From: Trichostrongylus colubriformis
Lineage: Eukaryota; Nematoda; Chromadorea; Rhabditida; Trichostrongylidae
Assembly: GCA_963978905.1 (NCBI GenBank)
Contig: OZ022261.1
Span: forward strand, 31,679,686-31,743,685
Direction: 5' to 3'
Length of the DNA stretch: 64,000 bases
Shown here piece after piece: positions 23,683 to 34,946 of this stretch (its first letter is position 1; each line of letters opens with the position of its first letter). The notes below the pieces were generated by a model, which saw nothing but the letters and a program-made list of their open reading frames with translations, did not search any database and had not been told where the DNA came from. The position numbers were made by a program, and so were the translations under genes.

Positions 23683-23795
23683 TTTGAATATGCTCGCTTC
23701 TCTGCAGTTGAATGCACTGAACTTCCATTAATGAGTTTTTGCTTCAAATATGATCGTTTCTCAGCAGTAAAATGCACTTAATTGCTATTAACTGA
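23683..23795 (+). repeat. Degenerate two-copy tandem, about 58-bp period
   Basis: TTGAATATGCTCGCTTCTCT ... GCAGTTGAATGCACT is repeated as a diverged copy beginning TTCAAATATGATCGTTTCTC. The divergence implies an old duplication. Confidence 0.7.
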
Positions 23796-25470
23796 TACTT
23801 TTTCCACTGATGCTCGAACATAGACGTGACATCCTCAGTTGCCATGCAGGAATAAATGCCAAAGTATATGGTAGAGAGATGAGTAAACAAGTAAAACCGC
23901 AGGAAGAGGAGTGCAAATGAATTGACAGTAAGGATCAAGTAGGTGAGTGAACCAGGCATTCCAGGGTTTTAGTGGACTATAACTTCAGTAGCTGTTTAAC
24001 ATTTACCCTGACTTAATCAAGATGCTTACCGGTAAATTGAGAGTTTGAGATATACCGTTTGAAGACGTTTATCGAATATTCAGAAACAAGCACAAATTGT
24101 GTTTGTTACAGTGTTTCAGTAAAACGGTCTACGGGACTACTGCTAGCATAATGGTTTCAAGTGAACCAGCCCCTATGTATGGAGGCCAACTTAGGTGAAT
24201 CTGAGTGTTCCCGTCCTCTTCGCTAACAGGTAACTACATACATATGCAGCAGTAGAGTGTGCACCTTTATTGCCGTGCGAGTGTGTCATAAAGCTGCACA
24301 AGCCTATGAATTGACTGGCGCCCATCACTTATAGCTGGCGCCCACCACTTTTAGCTGGGCGCCGCCCACCTACCAGTATAAACGGTGGCAAATACATGAA
24401 GAATGACGTTCGCGATAAATTTCGATAAAATTAGTTACGATAGAAAGGTTAGAGGTGAAGGCAACGTTAACAGGAGGAATAGGGTGATATGACTAACGTT
24501 GTGCTAGCAACTCCTCCACAAGCCGAACTGTGTGCAGTGTTTTCGAACGATTTTCAATGTTAAGAGGGTATTTTCTGGGTCTTTGAAGAGTTTTGTGGTG
24601 CTATGGCAAATGAGGGGGGGGGGGCATCTATAAAATGTTGCACATTTTGCACAAGCGTCTTGCCTGAGCCTCTGTGGAGAACAGAAGAAGTTCCTTTCCC
24701 CTCTTAAGCGCAGGTGAAATGATGTCCACGGTGGGATTCCCCACCCCCTCCTTATTGCGATAGCACCAATTTTCCTTAGTTTTTCTTTCACGTGTGTCCT
24801 CCTTAAACACCTGAAATTCTTTACTCAGCGCTCTAACACACGAAGATCATCTTGAAATGCATCTGTAATAAGTGGCTTAATTTATTTCACGCAATATGTT
24901 AGTAATAGCTTAACCGATGTTTTTCGTTAGTGATTGGAGTTTGTTGTGGGCGTTTTCTTCCGTCGGACTTCCGGTTGAATAGCGTTTTAGTAGTGATTCC
25001 TCGCTAAATGGCTCTACGATGTCTTCCCTCGTTAGTCTTCACCATGTCTTCACGTTATCCTTGTCACATAAACACATTCTACACCTTATTTTACGTCTGA
25101 TATCAAATTGCCTCAGTTTGCACTATTGTTGCTACATCCGACGGGCTTCTACGGCAGCGTAGACATTCGAAGCGGAATTCCAGTGCATAATCTTATTTGA
25201 AAAACGAAACCAGTGGCGATTCTGTATATTCTACGTGATTAGGGATATTTTCTAAATTGACCAGATCTAGGCTGTATTTATATTTAGTTTGATGACTCTG
25301 GAAACAAACATGTCGTATCTAAATTGTGCCCTGCATTAGCCGTATTTTTGCGGCCTCCAGGATCTTGAGCATTTGAATTTTTACTAGAACTTCCTGTCTA
25401 CGATTGTTTTGAGAAAAACTGTGAATTCTCGTATTTTTGAACCTTCCTTGTAACGTTTAACGTAGGCGTA

Positions 25471-25530
25471 GGTGGTGTAGTGACAGGTGGCGCGCACTCC
25501 ACCTCGCATGGTGCACGTATCACATCTCGC
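25471..25530 (+). repeat. SINE-like unit (A-box-like half)
   Basis: GGTGGTGTAGTGACAGGTGG followed by CGCATGGTGCACG matches the first half of the units at 12,712 and 51,705. The B-box half is weak here. Confidence 0.4.
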
Positions 25531-27055
25531 ATAGATGCCCGCGCAGACCAGCTATGCCCTCCATCACGGCGGGGAAGGTGAACTGGTACGGACTTTCATG
25601 GGAGGATAAAGCTGCATCAATCGTACATTGGATGATCCCTGCAAGCCAAGGCTCAGACCAAATAGCATATACCTGCCACCACGATTCTGAATGAGATTAG
25701 AATAAGTGGCACATTTTAAAAGAAGGGATCAACTTACGTCGAACAACTTGTTCTATTTCTTCACCCATTTGTGATATAGTTACGAATGCGAGTGCAGCGG
25801 ATCACCTGTACATCGGCCTCCGCAAGTCATTTTATGCAATGGTCGAACCGCATCCAGCTACTCCTTCTGTGATGATGGGATGCATGTTCCACCTCATGAG
25901 TTTGATTAACGCCAAAAGCTTCATTATTTAATGCGTTAATTCCTAATCAATCAACCACTATTTAATAATTTATTTCGTTGCTATCTCACAGTCCATAAAT
26001 GGTAATAGGCGCATTAATTTTTTGATCCAATAAAAAAAATGCGAACAAATATGATTTCCCAGAGGATACTGAGAGGGCAGAGCAGCCAGTACTGCTCAAC
26101 AAGTACACAGTTGAGGTAGTAGGTTCTACTGCTGCTGCTTGAGTTCTGATAAACGTTTTCATAAATATCCGGGCACACTTATTTGCACTTTTTCGAGAGC
26201 TTTCATGTTTCTTCTTACCTTTTTTACTTTTTTACCCATTTTAATCGGAAGGTAGTGCTACCATATCACAACCTGTACTAGTGTTCTTCTCCCTACTGCT
26301 GTTTCTTCAAAACTGTATTCTTGGTCTTTCTCTAGTTGAGCTTGCTGTTTTGCGTCGTGGAGCGCCTTTTGAGCTCAACAATAAATAAATAAATAAACAG
26401 TGAACGACAGCCACCTCTGTAGTAGCAGAATAGGAGACATTGCTGAAACTCTCCAAGTGAAAGGTGTAAAATGTTTCCTATTTATAGGTCTCTCTAGAAA
26501 ATAAGTGAATTTGATGGTTCCCCGGTTAAAATTTTTTGTGAAGACAGCTGCGAATTCGTGAAAGGGACGACAGACAATCACTGCTCAAATAAACGCTATT
26601 AATCCCTTCGATAAGTCGACTACCAGTTCAACACTCTTAAATTAACGATTGTGTAGTTGACTTATAGTCTCAATTAAAACATTTGAGGATGGTCAATCCC
26701 TGTTTAGGGTGGAATCCCTGACCCTGAAAAGCTTGCTTGTCGACGTAGGTGCTTATTCGGAATTCCATCTCGGGATCTTGAGCGCGGCGTCATTTTTCGC
26801 CCACTACATCCGTCTCAAACTTTTTTGTTTTGACTTGTCTCCATCTTACTTCTTATTAAACATGACTCAATAACCTCTATATTTGCCTCTCCTTTCCATA
26901 GAAACTATTTTGACATTTTCGAATTCCTATAGGAGACATCCGTCAAAATTTGAGATTTTGTTATTACCATTCATTTATTATGTATTTGTTAACTAGGAGC
27001 CACACGGGAAATATTCAAAGCCCGGTAGGTACCTTCCCTCAATGTTTGGCCCAAG

Positions 27056-27282
27056 CAGAAATCGTGGGAGGGGCTGTGAGGGCTCTGGAGCGAAAGGGAG
27101 ATAGTTACGTGGTCCGGCCACGATGTAGAATGATAACCAAGCTCCGTGATCTTGAAAACCTCCTCCGCTATGCTCCACAGCCCTCGAGACCCCGCCTACG
27201 ATACCCGCGTGAACGAAACTTCCCGCGGGGGATGCTCCTCTGCCGGTTTTGAGTTTTTTCATGCAATTCTGCATGAAAAAAC
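27056..27282. repeat. GC-rich fold-back repeat ending in a perfect hairpin
   Basis: GTGGGAGGGGCTGTGAGGGC-type sequence (about 27,064-27,112) is mirrored at 27,150-27,215. It is followed by a perfect 13-bp stem (27,253-27,265 and 27,270-27,282) of GTTTTTTCATGCA with a four-base loop. The open frames crossing it on both strands (100 and 142 codons) are explained by low stop density in GC-rich palindromes. Confidence 0.75.
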
Positions 27283-28203
27283 CCCATGGTGAAAAGATAT
27301 GAAAAAATAAAACATACCTGTTCTGGAATACTCCCACTTTGATTTTTTTAACTTTTTGACATTTTGACCCAAATGTCCTCTGTTCCCTCCAATACTTTTC
27401 TCGCAAGATTTCGTGTGCCATGTGTTTATTTCATCAACGTGTACTCAGGATCCCACTCATTATTGAAGCATCTTAGGTCAACTGCTTTGTGAGCATATGG
27501 GCATGTGAGCAATTACATTGATCTGAAAGGGAAAATGACCCTGGAAGGAGTACATGTCACATTGCATGACCATCATGTATTTCTCACTGATACACCTAAT
27601 TGGTCGCTCAGAAGTTCAATCCTCAGCGGTTCGAAAAACGTACTAATGTGCGTTAACTTCAAATCCAGTAAATTCAAGATCGAGAAGCGTACTGATGTGC
27701 GTTAACCTCAGATCCAATGTGTGAGAGTTCATTAAAGGATGTCTTAGATGTAGATGGAGTACGGCTTATTCATGTATTAGGTGCCGAACCAAATTTAGGG
27801 ATTTTTTCGCTAAAAAACAATCATAGCGAACGCCTTATACGGGCTCGTATGTACTCTACTATTTTCTGCAGCCTTTTTCCTTTACTCTAGCAATCTGATG
27901 ATGTCGTAGCCATAATTACCATTGGCGAATAATTAAAATCATCAACTCGTTTTCGCACTTTCCAAATAGTCGAAATCGTGTAGAAACTGTATTGTGCCAC
28001 ACCTATTCAGCAGGTTGTTTTTTTTTAAACACAATTTCGGACGATTCCGGCGGTAAGAAGAGGATTTGCTATTCATGCTGTAAATGTGTTTGCTTGGCAG
28101 TTTTTCCGACTTTCTGCTGGAGGCTCCTACGCAGATGAATGGATTTGCAATTGTTACTCGCTGCTGTCAGTCTTTTTCACCGATTTCCTTTTCAATTTAT
28201 TCA

Positions 28204-28695
28204 TTATCGTCTGTAGACGTCATCAGTATGCTCTCCTTCCTGATCCTTCCAAATGCAAAATAGTAGTTTGAGGACACCACCATCCCCTTTTGACCGGGGG
28301 TTTGAGATGCTCGTCGTGAATCTCCACACAACTTTTTGTAATTTTTGTAATATCCGCATTATGTCTACATTCAGAATTGATTTTGAATTTCTGATTGCTG
28401 CTGATTTTGGCCTATACTTCAAGCCTACATTCAGCACTGCGGGGGCCGTGGCAGCAATCTTCATTAGCATCAAAACGACAGAAGATAGAGAAGGGGGTCG
28501 TATAAGCTCAGTTGGACGGTTTTTTGCAAAGGCGAAGCTGCGCTGACAATGAGGAAGAGGTGAGGTCCGAAGTGCAAGAAGAAGTGGTACTTCGGATATT
28601 TCGGTAAGTTTGATTTTCGTATGGGGGTTGTAACCACCTGCTTGAGATGTTGTTTTGCTCTTTGAGTCGAAGTGTATAAGCAAGCTTCCCTTCAT
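28204..28695 (-). other. Unassigned 163-codon open frame
   Basis: The minus strand is open for 163 codons, and the + strand is also open across 28,253-28,546. I recognise no domain, signal peptide or repeat in either translation, and no paired splice sites that would make an obvious exon. It could be an anonymous exon or chance. The length alone is not enough to call a gene. Confidence 0.15.
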
Positions 28696-28699
28696 TAAT

Positions 28700-31520
28700 A
28701 ATCCATTTTAGAACAGTAACTGTTCGCTTGTTTGAAAAAACTGTTGCCCAAGAAATGTATAATTGGTGAATTATCTGCAGCATCCAACCACTGGCCGTTC
28801 TCTTCTGCACCACTGCGGTTGCACCGCGGAGATTTCTCTGCAAAAAGCAGCTGCAATTATTTTTATGTGTGTATTGGCATGACTAATAGTAATGTAATAA
28901 TGGTAGAAGTTTTGGTAGTGCTATCATCGCATAATCGTTAATCATTGCTGTCAATGTATAAGTTGGGTCTACTTCATCTCTTACTTCAGTACATGATTTC
29001 AATAGGATTCAGTCGATGTATTAATTACTATTGAACAATACATGGAGTAATGTAGCTGTAGCAAAATTGGAACTCCGTGATGATTCCCTTGTTTGAAACA
29101 GTCGATCGATATCGATTAAAAACATAGGTTGTTGTTCGCAAGCTATAGGCTCAACTATAGGTCCAATGGTTGCTTCCGCGGTAGTGCTGTGTATCTCAGC
29201 AGTACGCTATCTGCATACACAGCATTATACTTCGTTTTTTAAAGTTCACCTTTTTTTCGGATTACGAACATGATGCGTGAACGTTACGAAATTTTCCTCA
29301 TATTGAAGCACGTCTGAATTCATTAGGGACCGGATTCAACCCTAGAAATATTGAAGGCGTGCATATTTGTTGTTCTTTCTGCTACTGCGCGTATTCATGA
29401 ATAATTTCGAATGGAATGAGAATATATTCCACAAGAGTCAGGTGTTAGAGCTTTACGTATGACTTTTTATAGAATCCCAGTGTAGAATATAAGCGTGTGT
29501 AACATATAATTCCTACGCATCCATGATCTTATTAGCCCAATTTCTTAGTAATTAACTCCGGCGACGCATGTCTCATCGGCTTGTCATCTTCATGCTTTAT
29601 TGACGCAAATTCCCCGCCACCTTTTGAAAGATTTAGGAGAGCTTTATAATAATCCAACCATTCCCGCTGTCGTGACCCCAAAAATGGCTAAATGCTTATG
29701 CCGCTGGTGGATGGTGAGACGTTCTTACCATTTTCAGCCTCTCTCTTTCTCGACACTGACCTTGATTTGAAACTTTTTGGCCACCTACCCTCCACTAGGA
29801 CATTCAGACGTGGAATTGATTCTTCAGTGTGAAAATTGCCACAACTAAATAAAGGGCCAAGCTGGGCGATGAACGCATGGTGACGGCAATAATTAGGAAT
29901 TTAAAGAGACCGAAAACGAGCCTGAGTAGAGACTCCGTTTCATGTCGTTCCACCACATTTGCTTGATTTGGTCATATTTATGTGGTGGAGCAGGTCATAT
30001 GATCTCTATCAAGGAGTCATAGGGTGATGCGATTTCACTTGCTCTACTCAATTAGCAGACAGTTACTTTACCCGCGACGCGTACCCGTGAGTATTACCCA
30101 TGTTTTTTTTTTGGAGATAACCGCTTGACCACCATTAATTTCTGATACCCCTATTTTAGCAATGGCAATTTTGAAATGGCATAAAGACAAGGTCCAACAG
30201 CGATAGAATATAATAACACATCATCAAAATCAACCATTTGAATGAAGGCCCTGTGCTGTCACTGTTGAATTCTATGAAGTCAGCGGATTGAGCACATTTT
30301 ATATGCGTCACCTCAAATAACTAACTATCATATACTACTTGTGGCATGCATATTTCCCTTTCATTTTTCAGGAAGTATCGAAGCACATATAGCTTTACTT
30401 TGTGGCTATTTCGTTTGCACGTGATTCAGAAAGAACTTAGCCGCTCCACTACTGAATATCGCGAACTTTGCACAATAGCTGATATTTGTAGACCCGAGGA
30501 AAGAGATTTTCCATTGTTCCAACCGGAAGTCCTTTTTCTACTTTCTCCATAGTCCTGCGTACTTGAAATCGCACTATGGAACTTGAGGAGATATCCTAAT
30601 AACACCATGCACTTTTGCAGACAGAAACGCCCTTTTTCATCCACATTTCCTCTGGGCGAGTGTTCAATCTCGACAGTTTACATAAATTTCAATAAACACA
30701 CACTCATCTGTGCATATTGTCGTTTCTCAGAACTTATTCGTAAATCTTCAGAGAAATTTCAATGATTTGCCAGATGGGGTCTCCTAAGTCTTGCTTGATC
30801 TTGCTTTTGCTGAATGAATGAAGAAAAATCAAATGGAATGGCGAAAATCCCAGAAATGGAATGCTAGACCTTCGCTTTAGAAAAATCGCCCACGAAGATT
30901 CCATGATACTGTTTCCTCTTAAAATCACTCCGCTGGATAGAATACGTGAACAGAAACCCGAAGAGAAGCGGGACATTCCCTTTCTTCCAAAGCAGAAATC
31001 AAAAAACTGGAAGAAGAACAAGTGGCTTGAAATCCCTTTAAAGGAACTTCGATCAGCTGTCGGCGGTGAGAGCGCAGTTCAAATTTTGCGTCCAGTGTTC
31101 AGTTACTTCTCACTCCGCGTCCCTGACCACGAGACCTGCCTCCCCGTCTTCTTAGACCCCTTTCCATCAAACGATATTTCGAGGGGCTGTATCCCAGCTA
31201 AACTCCTGCTTTTTCGCGTGAAACTTTGCACGTGACCCGCAATCAGCAGATGCAACATAACTACAGGGGGCGCCGAAAAAAGGAGTAATTTTGGTCACGA
31301 CTCACATCCGCCACGTATACAAAACATAGGGACATGAAAAAGATAAAAGTATTGTGGCAAAATATTCCCGAAATGTTCCTTCAGTAACAGGTACAAGCTG
31401 TGGCTAACTACGCTCACCTTCATGAAAGTATGGAGCCTTCAGTCGGCGCAGTCGAGCTTCAGCGCACCTACAGTATCAAGGTCCGCTTAAAATAGTAGAA
31501 CCAGATTCCGTGGTACATCT
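28700..31520. other. Intergenic sequence, no gene recognised
   Basis: AT-rich sequence with no recognised exon, RNA gene or paired repeat. A 124-codon open frame (30,861-31,235, +) is rich in Lys/Arg/Glu but matches no family I know. Confidence 0.4.
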
Positions 31521-31529
31521 TTTGTGAGA

Positions 31530-32420
31530 AGCTTCGTGAGGATTCACCCTTCGGTTCGTGGGAGCCACGGAGCCCTTGCTGCTCGGACAACGCTGCTATG
31601 ATCCCAAGTATCATTTTTCATGCCTCAAACCTGCCTCCGGAGGGGTTTAGTGGTACGGCCGTTCTGGTTCTTGGAAGCGAAGCGCGCTGGGAATCCGGAA
31701 AAAACGGAATGTTTAAGAAAATGACCCAATGCGAATCCCCTTAGGTAGCCACAGTGAACGGACCTCAGCAAGTTTCTGAACGAGGGCGACGAAATCCCGA
31801 TTTTGCCGTGTTCAGATGACACATCATGTTCAACCCAATGTGCCCGCTGCAGAACAGGATCGGAATAACTCCCGTTCCTGTTCGTGCAGGAGGCTGTTAC
31901 GGAGTTTACTGATAGTTGGAGGTGTGCTCTTGAATTCGGGGATTGAAATACTTCGTTAGAGGTTGCCGAAGTTCGATTAAATAGGGTTGGAAGTGGAGAA
32001 GAAAATTTACTTTTCTTTATTGGCACCCCTAGTTTATGGGTGACAGGAGAATATATAATAACTTCACTTAAATTTTCGTGCACGATTCCGTCAGTCTTTA
32101 CGTAAACGAGCTGTGCTGTGCATCTACCGATTTGTAATGTGTGGCTGTCGTACGTGGCGCGTGACGTGCTCGTCATCATTTCTTGGGTTGACCCAATGCA
32201 GTTTAATGAAGAAAGCAGGGGTTTGAGGCATGAAAAATAACACATCGGATCATAGCAGCATTATCCGAGCAGCGAGAGCTTTGTTACTTCCATGAAAAAG
32301 CTTTCCACCTCCAGAGAGATCCAGCACGGAGACGGAAGATGGCTCTGCTGTTCGAGACTGACCCTGGTGCCGCAGGTGCTTTAAAGCCCGACTGTGCCAC
32401 TAAAAGCTCCACTTTTCATG
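31530..32420. mobile_element. Terminally inverted element R5, copy B
   Basis: The left end carries GCTGCTCGGACAACGCTGCT and ATGATCC; the right end (about 32,244-32,275) carries the inverse GGATCATAGCAGCATTATCC. The interior repeats copy A blocks including GTGAACGGACCTCAGCAA. The minus strand is open for 206 codons (31,625-32,245), the longest frame in the window, but it is not conserved as an open frame in copy A and contains no known motif. I therefore regard it as part of a non-autonomous element. Confidence 0.65.
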
Positions 32421-33570
32421 ACGCTAAAAGTGGTAAGCCTTAGCTTGCTCCTGCTTCTAGCAGAACGTTACAGCTTCGATTCCTCATCGCCACTGTGAAA
32501 ATGCTGCGCACGTCAACTTCAAAACACCACGTCGGCTCCTTGTGCTCCCTACGCTTCCCAAATTTCCCTGGAAAGCTGAGTTATTAGCCGCAGCGTAATG
32601 ATAAATGCCCTAGTGCTCTACATTTTCTCAGATGTTTGACATTTTGACAACTTCACAGTACGGTGTGCTCCGATACACGCCTGTGACGGAATTAGTTACA
32701 TGTGTGATTGCCATGGAATTGCTTAAATGCCTCATTAAAGGAAATGAAATTGAAATTCGTAGTTTCCGAATATGAGTTTTTTGAAACTACAAGTACTGAT
32801 ACGTAGCAGATGAATTAAATGAGTGGGCGTAGTTTCAGGCAACGAAATATTTGGGCATAATACATATAGCACAGGTGAAAACTGAAATGACGTTTCAGTG
32901 TAAGTTGCACACTGTTAATCATGTTTTGTTTTTCCATTGCTACACAGTGAATGGGCGGTTTCAGACAAAAACTGAATGCTTGGCAGTTTTCCGAGCCATC
33001 AAATTGTGGACGAAAATAATTTGAAATAACTCAACAATATTCCAACCTATTCTTTCCAGCTACTCTACTTATCCCTTTATTCTTGTTTCCGTGTTCCTCC
33101 ATTGAGTCAACCTAGAAGGCGCAAAAAAAGAAGAATTTCGAAATAAAGTGTAAAAAGAAATCATTCAAGTCATGCAGCATGCTGTTCAGTGAATACAGAG
33201 CTGATGCCTTCCCTGATTTCCGCCCGATTATTACATGAAACTTCTCGGGAGTCCTTCTGTTCTAAATTTCTTGTATTTATATCTTAATTTTTCTTCTTTT
33301 TCTACAACTCGAGTATCCAATTGTTTTCCAGCTCTGCTAACTTCTTTTGTTCCATAGATAAATAGAGTAATGCTGTTTTAAATTCCGATTCCTTCATTTC
33401 ATAAAGTTTTCTGCCATTTAAAGATGAACGTATTCCGAGCTATGTACGTATTTGGAAGTAAGGCAACGTTTTTTGAAGAAAGTAATATAATCCTTGTTCC
33501 CCTTCCACTTCTTCGTTTTGTGATTTGTTCAAACATTTTTAAATCTCAATTTTCAAATTCATTGTATGAA
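32421..33570. other. Intergenic sequence, no gene recognised
   Basis: No recognisable exon, RNA gene or paired repeat. Confidence 0.4.
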
Positions 33571-33574
33571 TGTG

Positions 33575-33640
33575 ACGGAGCCGGTGTAGTGACAAGTCGT
33601 GAAGCTTCCGTTAGCTTGGTCCGCGGATGAAATCCCGAGT
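33575..33640 (+). repeat. SINE-like unit with A/B-box layout
   Basis: GCCGGTGTAGTGACAAGTCG, then GGATGAAATCCCGA about 35 bases later. It repeats the layout seen at 12,712 and 51,705. Confidence 0.45.
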
Positions 33641-34248
33641 CAGTGCTGTGGAAATATAGCTCCAAAGATGGCTAAGTGCTACTAGACCAGTCGTGGGGAG
33701 CTCAACGCCGATTGAAACATCGGCTGATCTCAGCAATTCATTATGGGTCAGATCTCATTTAAAAATCTTACTACGATACCAAATAGAAGTAGAATCCGTG
33801 GCGCGTCCCTAACTGGGATTGATCAACTTCGTTTGCTTTGGGACTTTTGACTCATTAGGAAAGGATGTAAGTGAAACGTGCACAGCTCTTTGTCTTCTGT
33901 TTCAATTGTTGAAGTACAACTGAACAATACGAATTCGTGATTTCTAAGTAAGACAAGTGCATAAGTGTTTTCCTGATTACATTTCTTCAGAAACACCTTA
34001 TTGTTTGACTGATACATTCCGGCTACTAGACGTCGACTGATTCTAGTGATTCTCGACTTGAGCGTGCAGTCATTTTGTGCTTTCTCAATATTTGCAGGAA
34101 AACGGAATTCACTTGATTCACCTTTGGTTGCAATATTTGGCTTACCTCTTTAATGGTTTGCACGTTATCAGCTGACTTACTGCGATTATACTGCGCATTA
34201 TGGTATGCGTAAGGACTGTCCAACTAGATTAGATCATTCCAGAAGGCA

Positions 34249-34360
34249 CGGCCGCACTTCTAGCGAGCGACGAATTCGCATTGGGACCAGCGAAACACTT
34301 GACGGGACGTGACCCAGTTCGAGTGTCCTGTCGCACTCCTCTGCGTTCTAGCGTCCCACA
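34249..34360 (+). repeat. Dispersed repeat family R6, copy 1
   Basis: It contains ACGAATTCGCATTGGGACCA, CGTGACCCAGTTCGAGTGTC and CTGTCGCACTCC. Related sequence lies at about 53,762-53,890, and a TGTCCTGTCGCACCC core lies at 45,735-45,755 and inverted at 46,605-46,625. Confidence 0.55.
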
Positions 34361-34611
34361 GTCACGCCAGTGAGATCTATACCAAATTACGAACAGATTC
34401 AAGCATTCTGGTGAGGAACTTTCGGAGAAATATAACCCATATTCACTGATATACTCAAGATGTGCTTCCATGAAGTATCTAAAGACCACATATCCCCTTC
34501 AAAAACCCGGGAGTAAATAGGTAGCCAAAGATTTCTCGAGGAATTTACTCCCCTTTCCGAATCGCAATCCCACGAATTCATAAGCCCTACTTGAGCTTGC
34601 AGAGAATCGGA

Positions 34612-34670
34612 TGCGGGTGTAATAAGCGGTGTCTCTCTCGTTCACATGGTCAGAGGATCGAACCCCGACA
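34612..34670 (+). repeat. SINE-like unit with a strong B box
   Basis: GGTGTAATAAGCGGTGTCTC is followed by CACATGGTCAGAGGATCGAA and CCCCG. The GGATCGAACCC segment is a good match to the tRNA B-box consensus. The spacing from the A-like part is about 30 bases, slightly short for a functional tRNA, and no paired acceptor stem is evident. Confidence 0.55.
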
Positions 34671-34791
34671 CTGTCCGCTCTAGCCAACCTTTCATTCCTC
34701 CGTAGTCAGTAAATCACAAGTCTGGCAGAATAACCACATTATATAGGCCAGATTGCGTTCAAATGCTACTTCAATTCTGAAAAAGGCACAC

Positions 34792-34946
34792 CACGCGATA
34801 CTCAGATTAGTGACTTACTTGCTTGGAGCTAATAGGTCCTTGGATAACTGCTTATGCTGCACCTTTGTTGCGGCGACGCAGTCCGAGCAGTTATCCAAGG
34901 ACCTACTTGCCCCAAGAAAGTAAACCACTAACCTGATTATGGCGTG
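34792..34946. mobile_element. Fold-back MITE-like element, 155 bp
   Basis: Left arm 34,792-34,852 and right arm 34,886-34,946 are inverse complements with a few mismatches, around a 33-bp loop containing GCACCTTTGTTGCGGCGACG. Shared arm segments include TAGGTCCTTGGATAACTGCT. A diverged single arm is present at 5,061-5,132. Target duplications are not obvious. Confidence 0.85.

Larger units (their letters stand above)
22311..26980. other. Intergenic sequence, no gene recognised
   Basis: No convincing exon or RNA gene. It contains an 11-base G run (24,614-24,624), a degenerate two-copy repeat at 23,683-23,795, a short GGCGCCCACCACTT tandem at about 24,316-24,375 and a SINE-like unit at about 25,471. 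The 122-codon minus frame at 22,374-22,742 has no family motif. Confidence 0.4.

Noticed and set aside
26993..27421. 100- and 142-codon frames on opposite strands
   Set aside because: They cross a GC-rich fold-back repeat that depletes stop codons on both strands; no motif in either.
31625..32245. 206-codon minus-strand open frame, the longest in the window
   Set aside because: It lies inside repeated element R5, is not kept open in the second copy, and shows no domain. It is better explained as chance within a repeat.
34612..34670. Possible tRNA gene on the strength of the B box
   Set aside because: I could not draw the acceptor and anticodon stems, and the same layout recurs elsewhere as a repeat.
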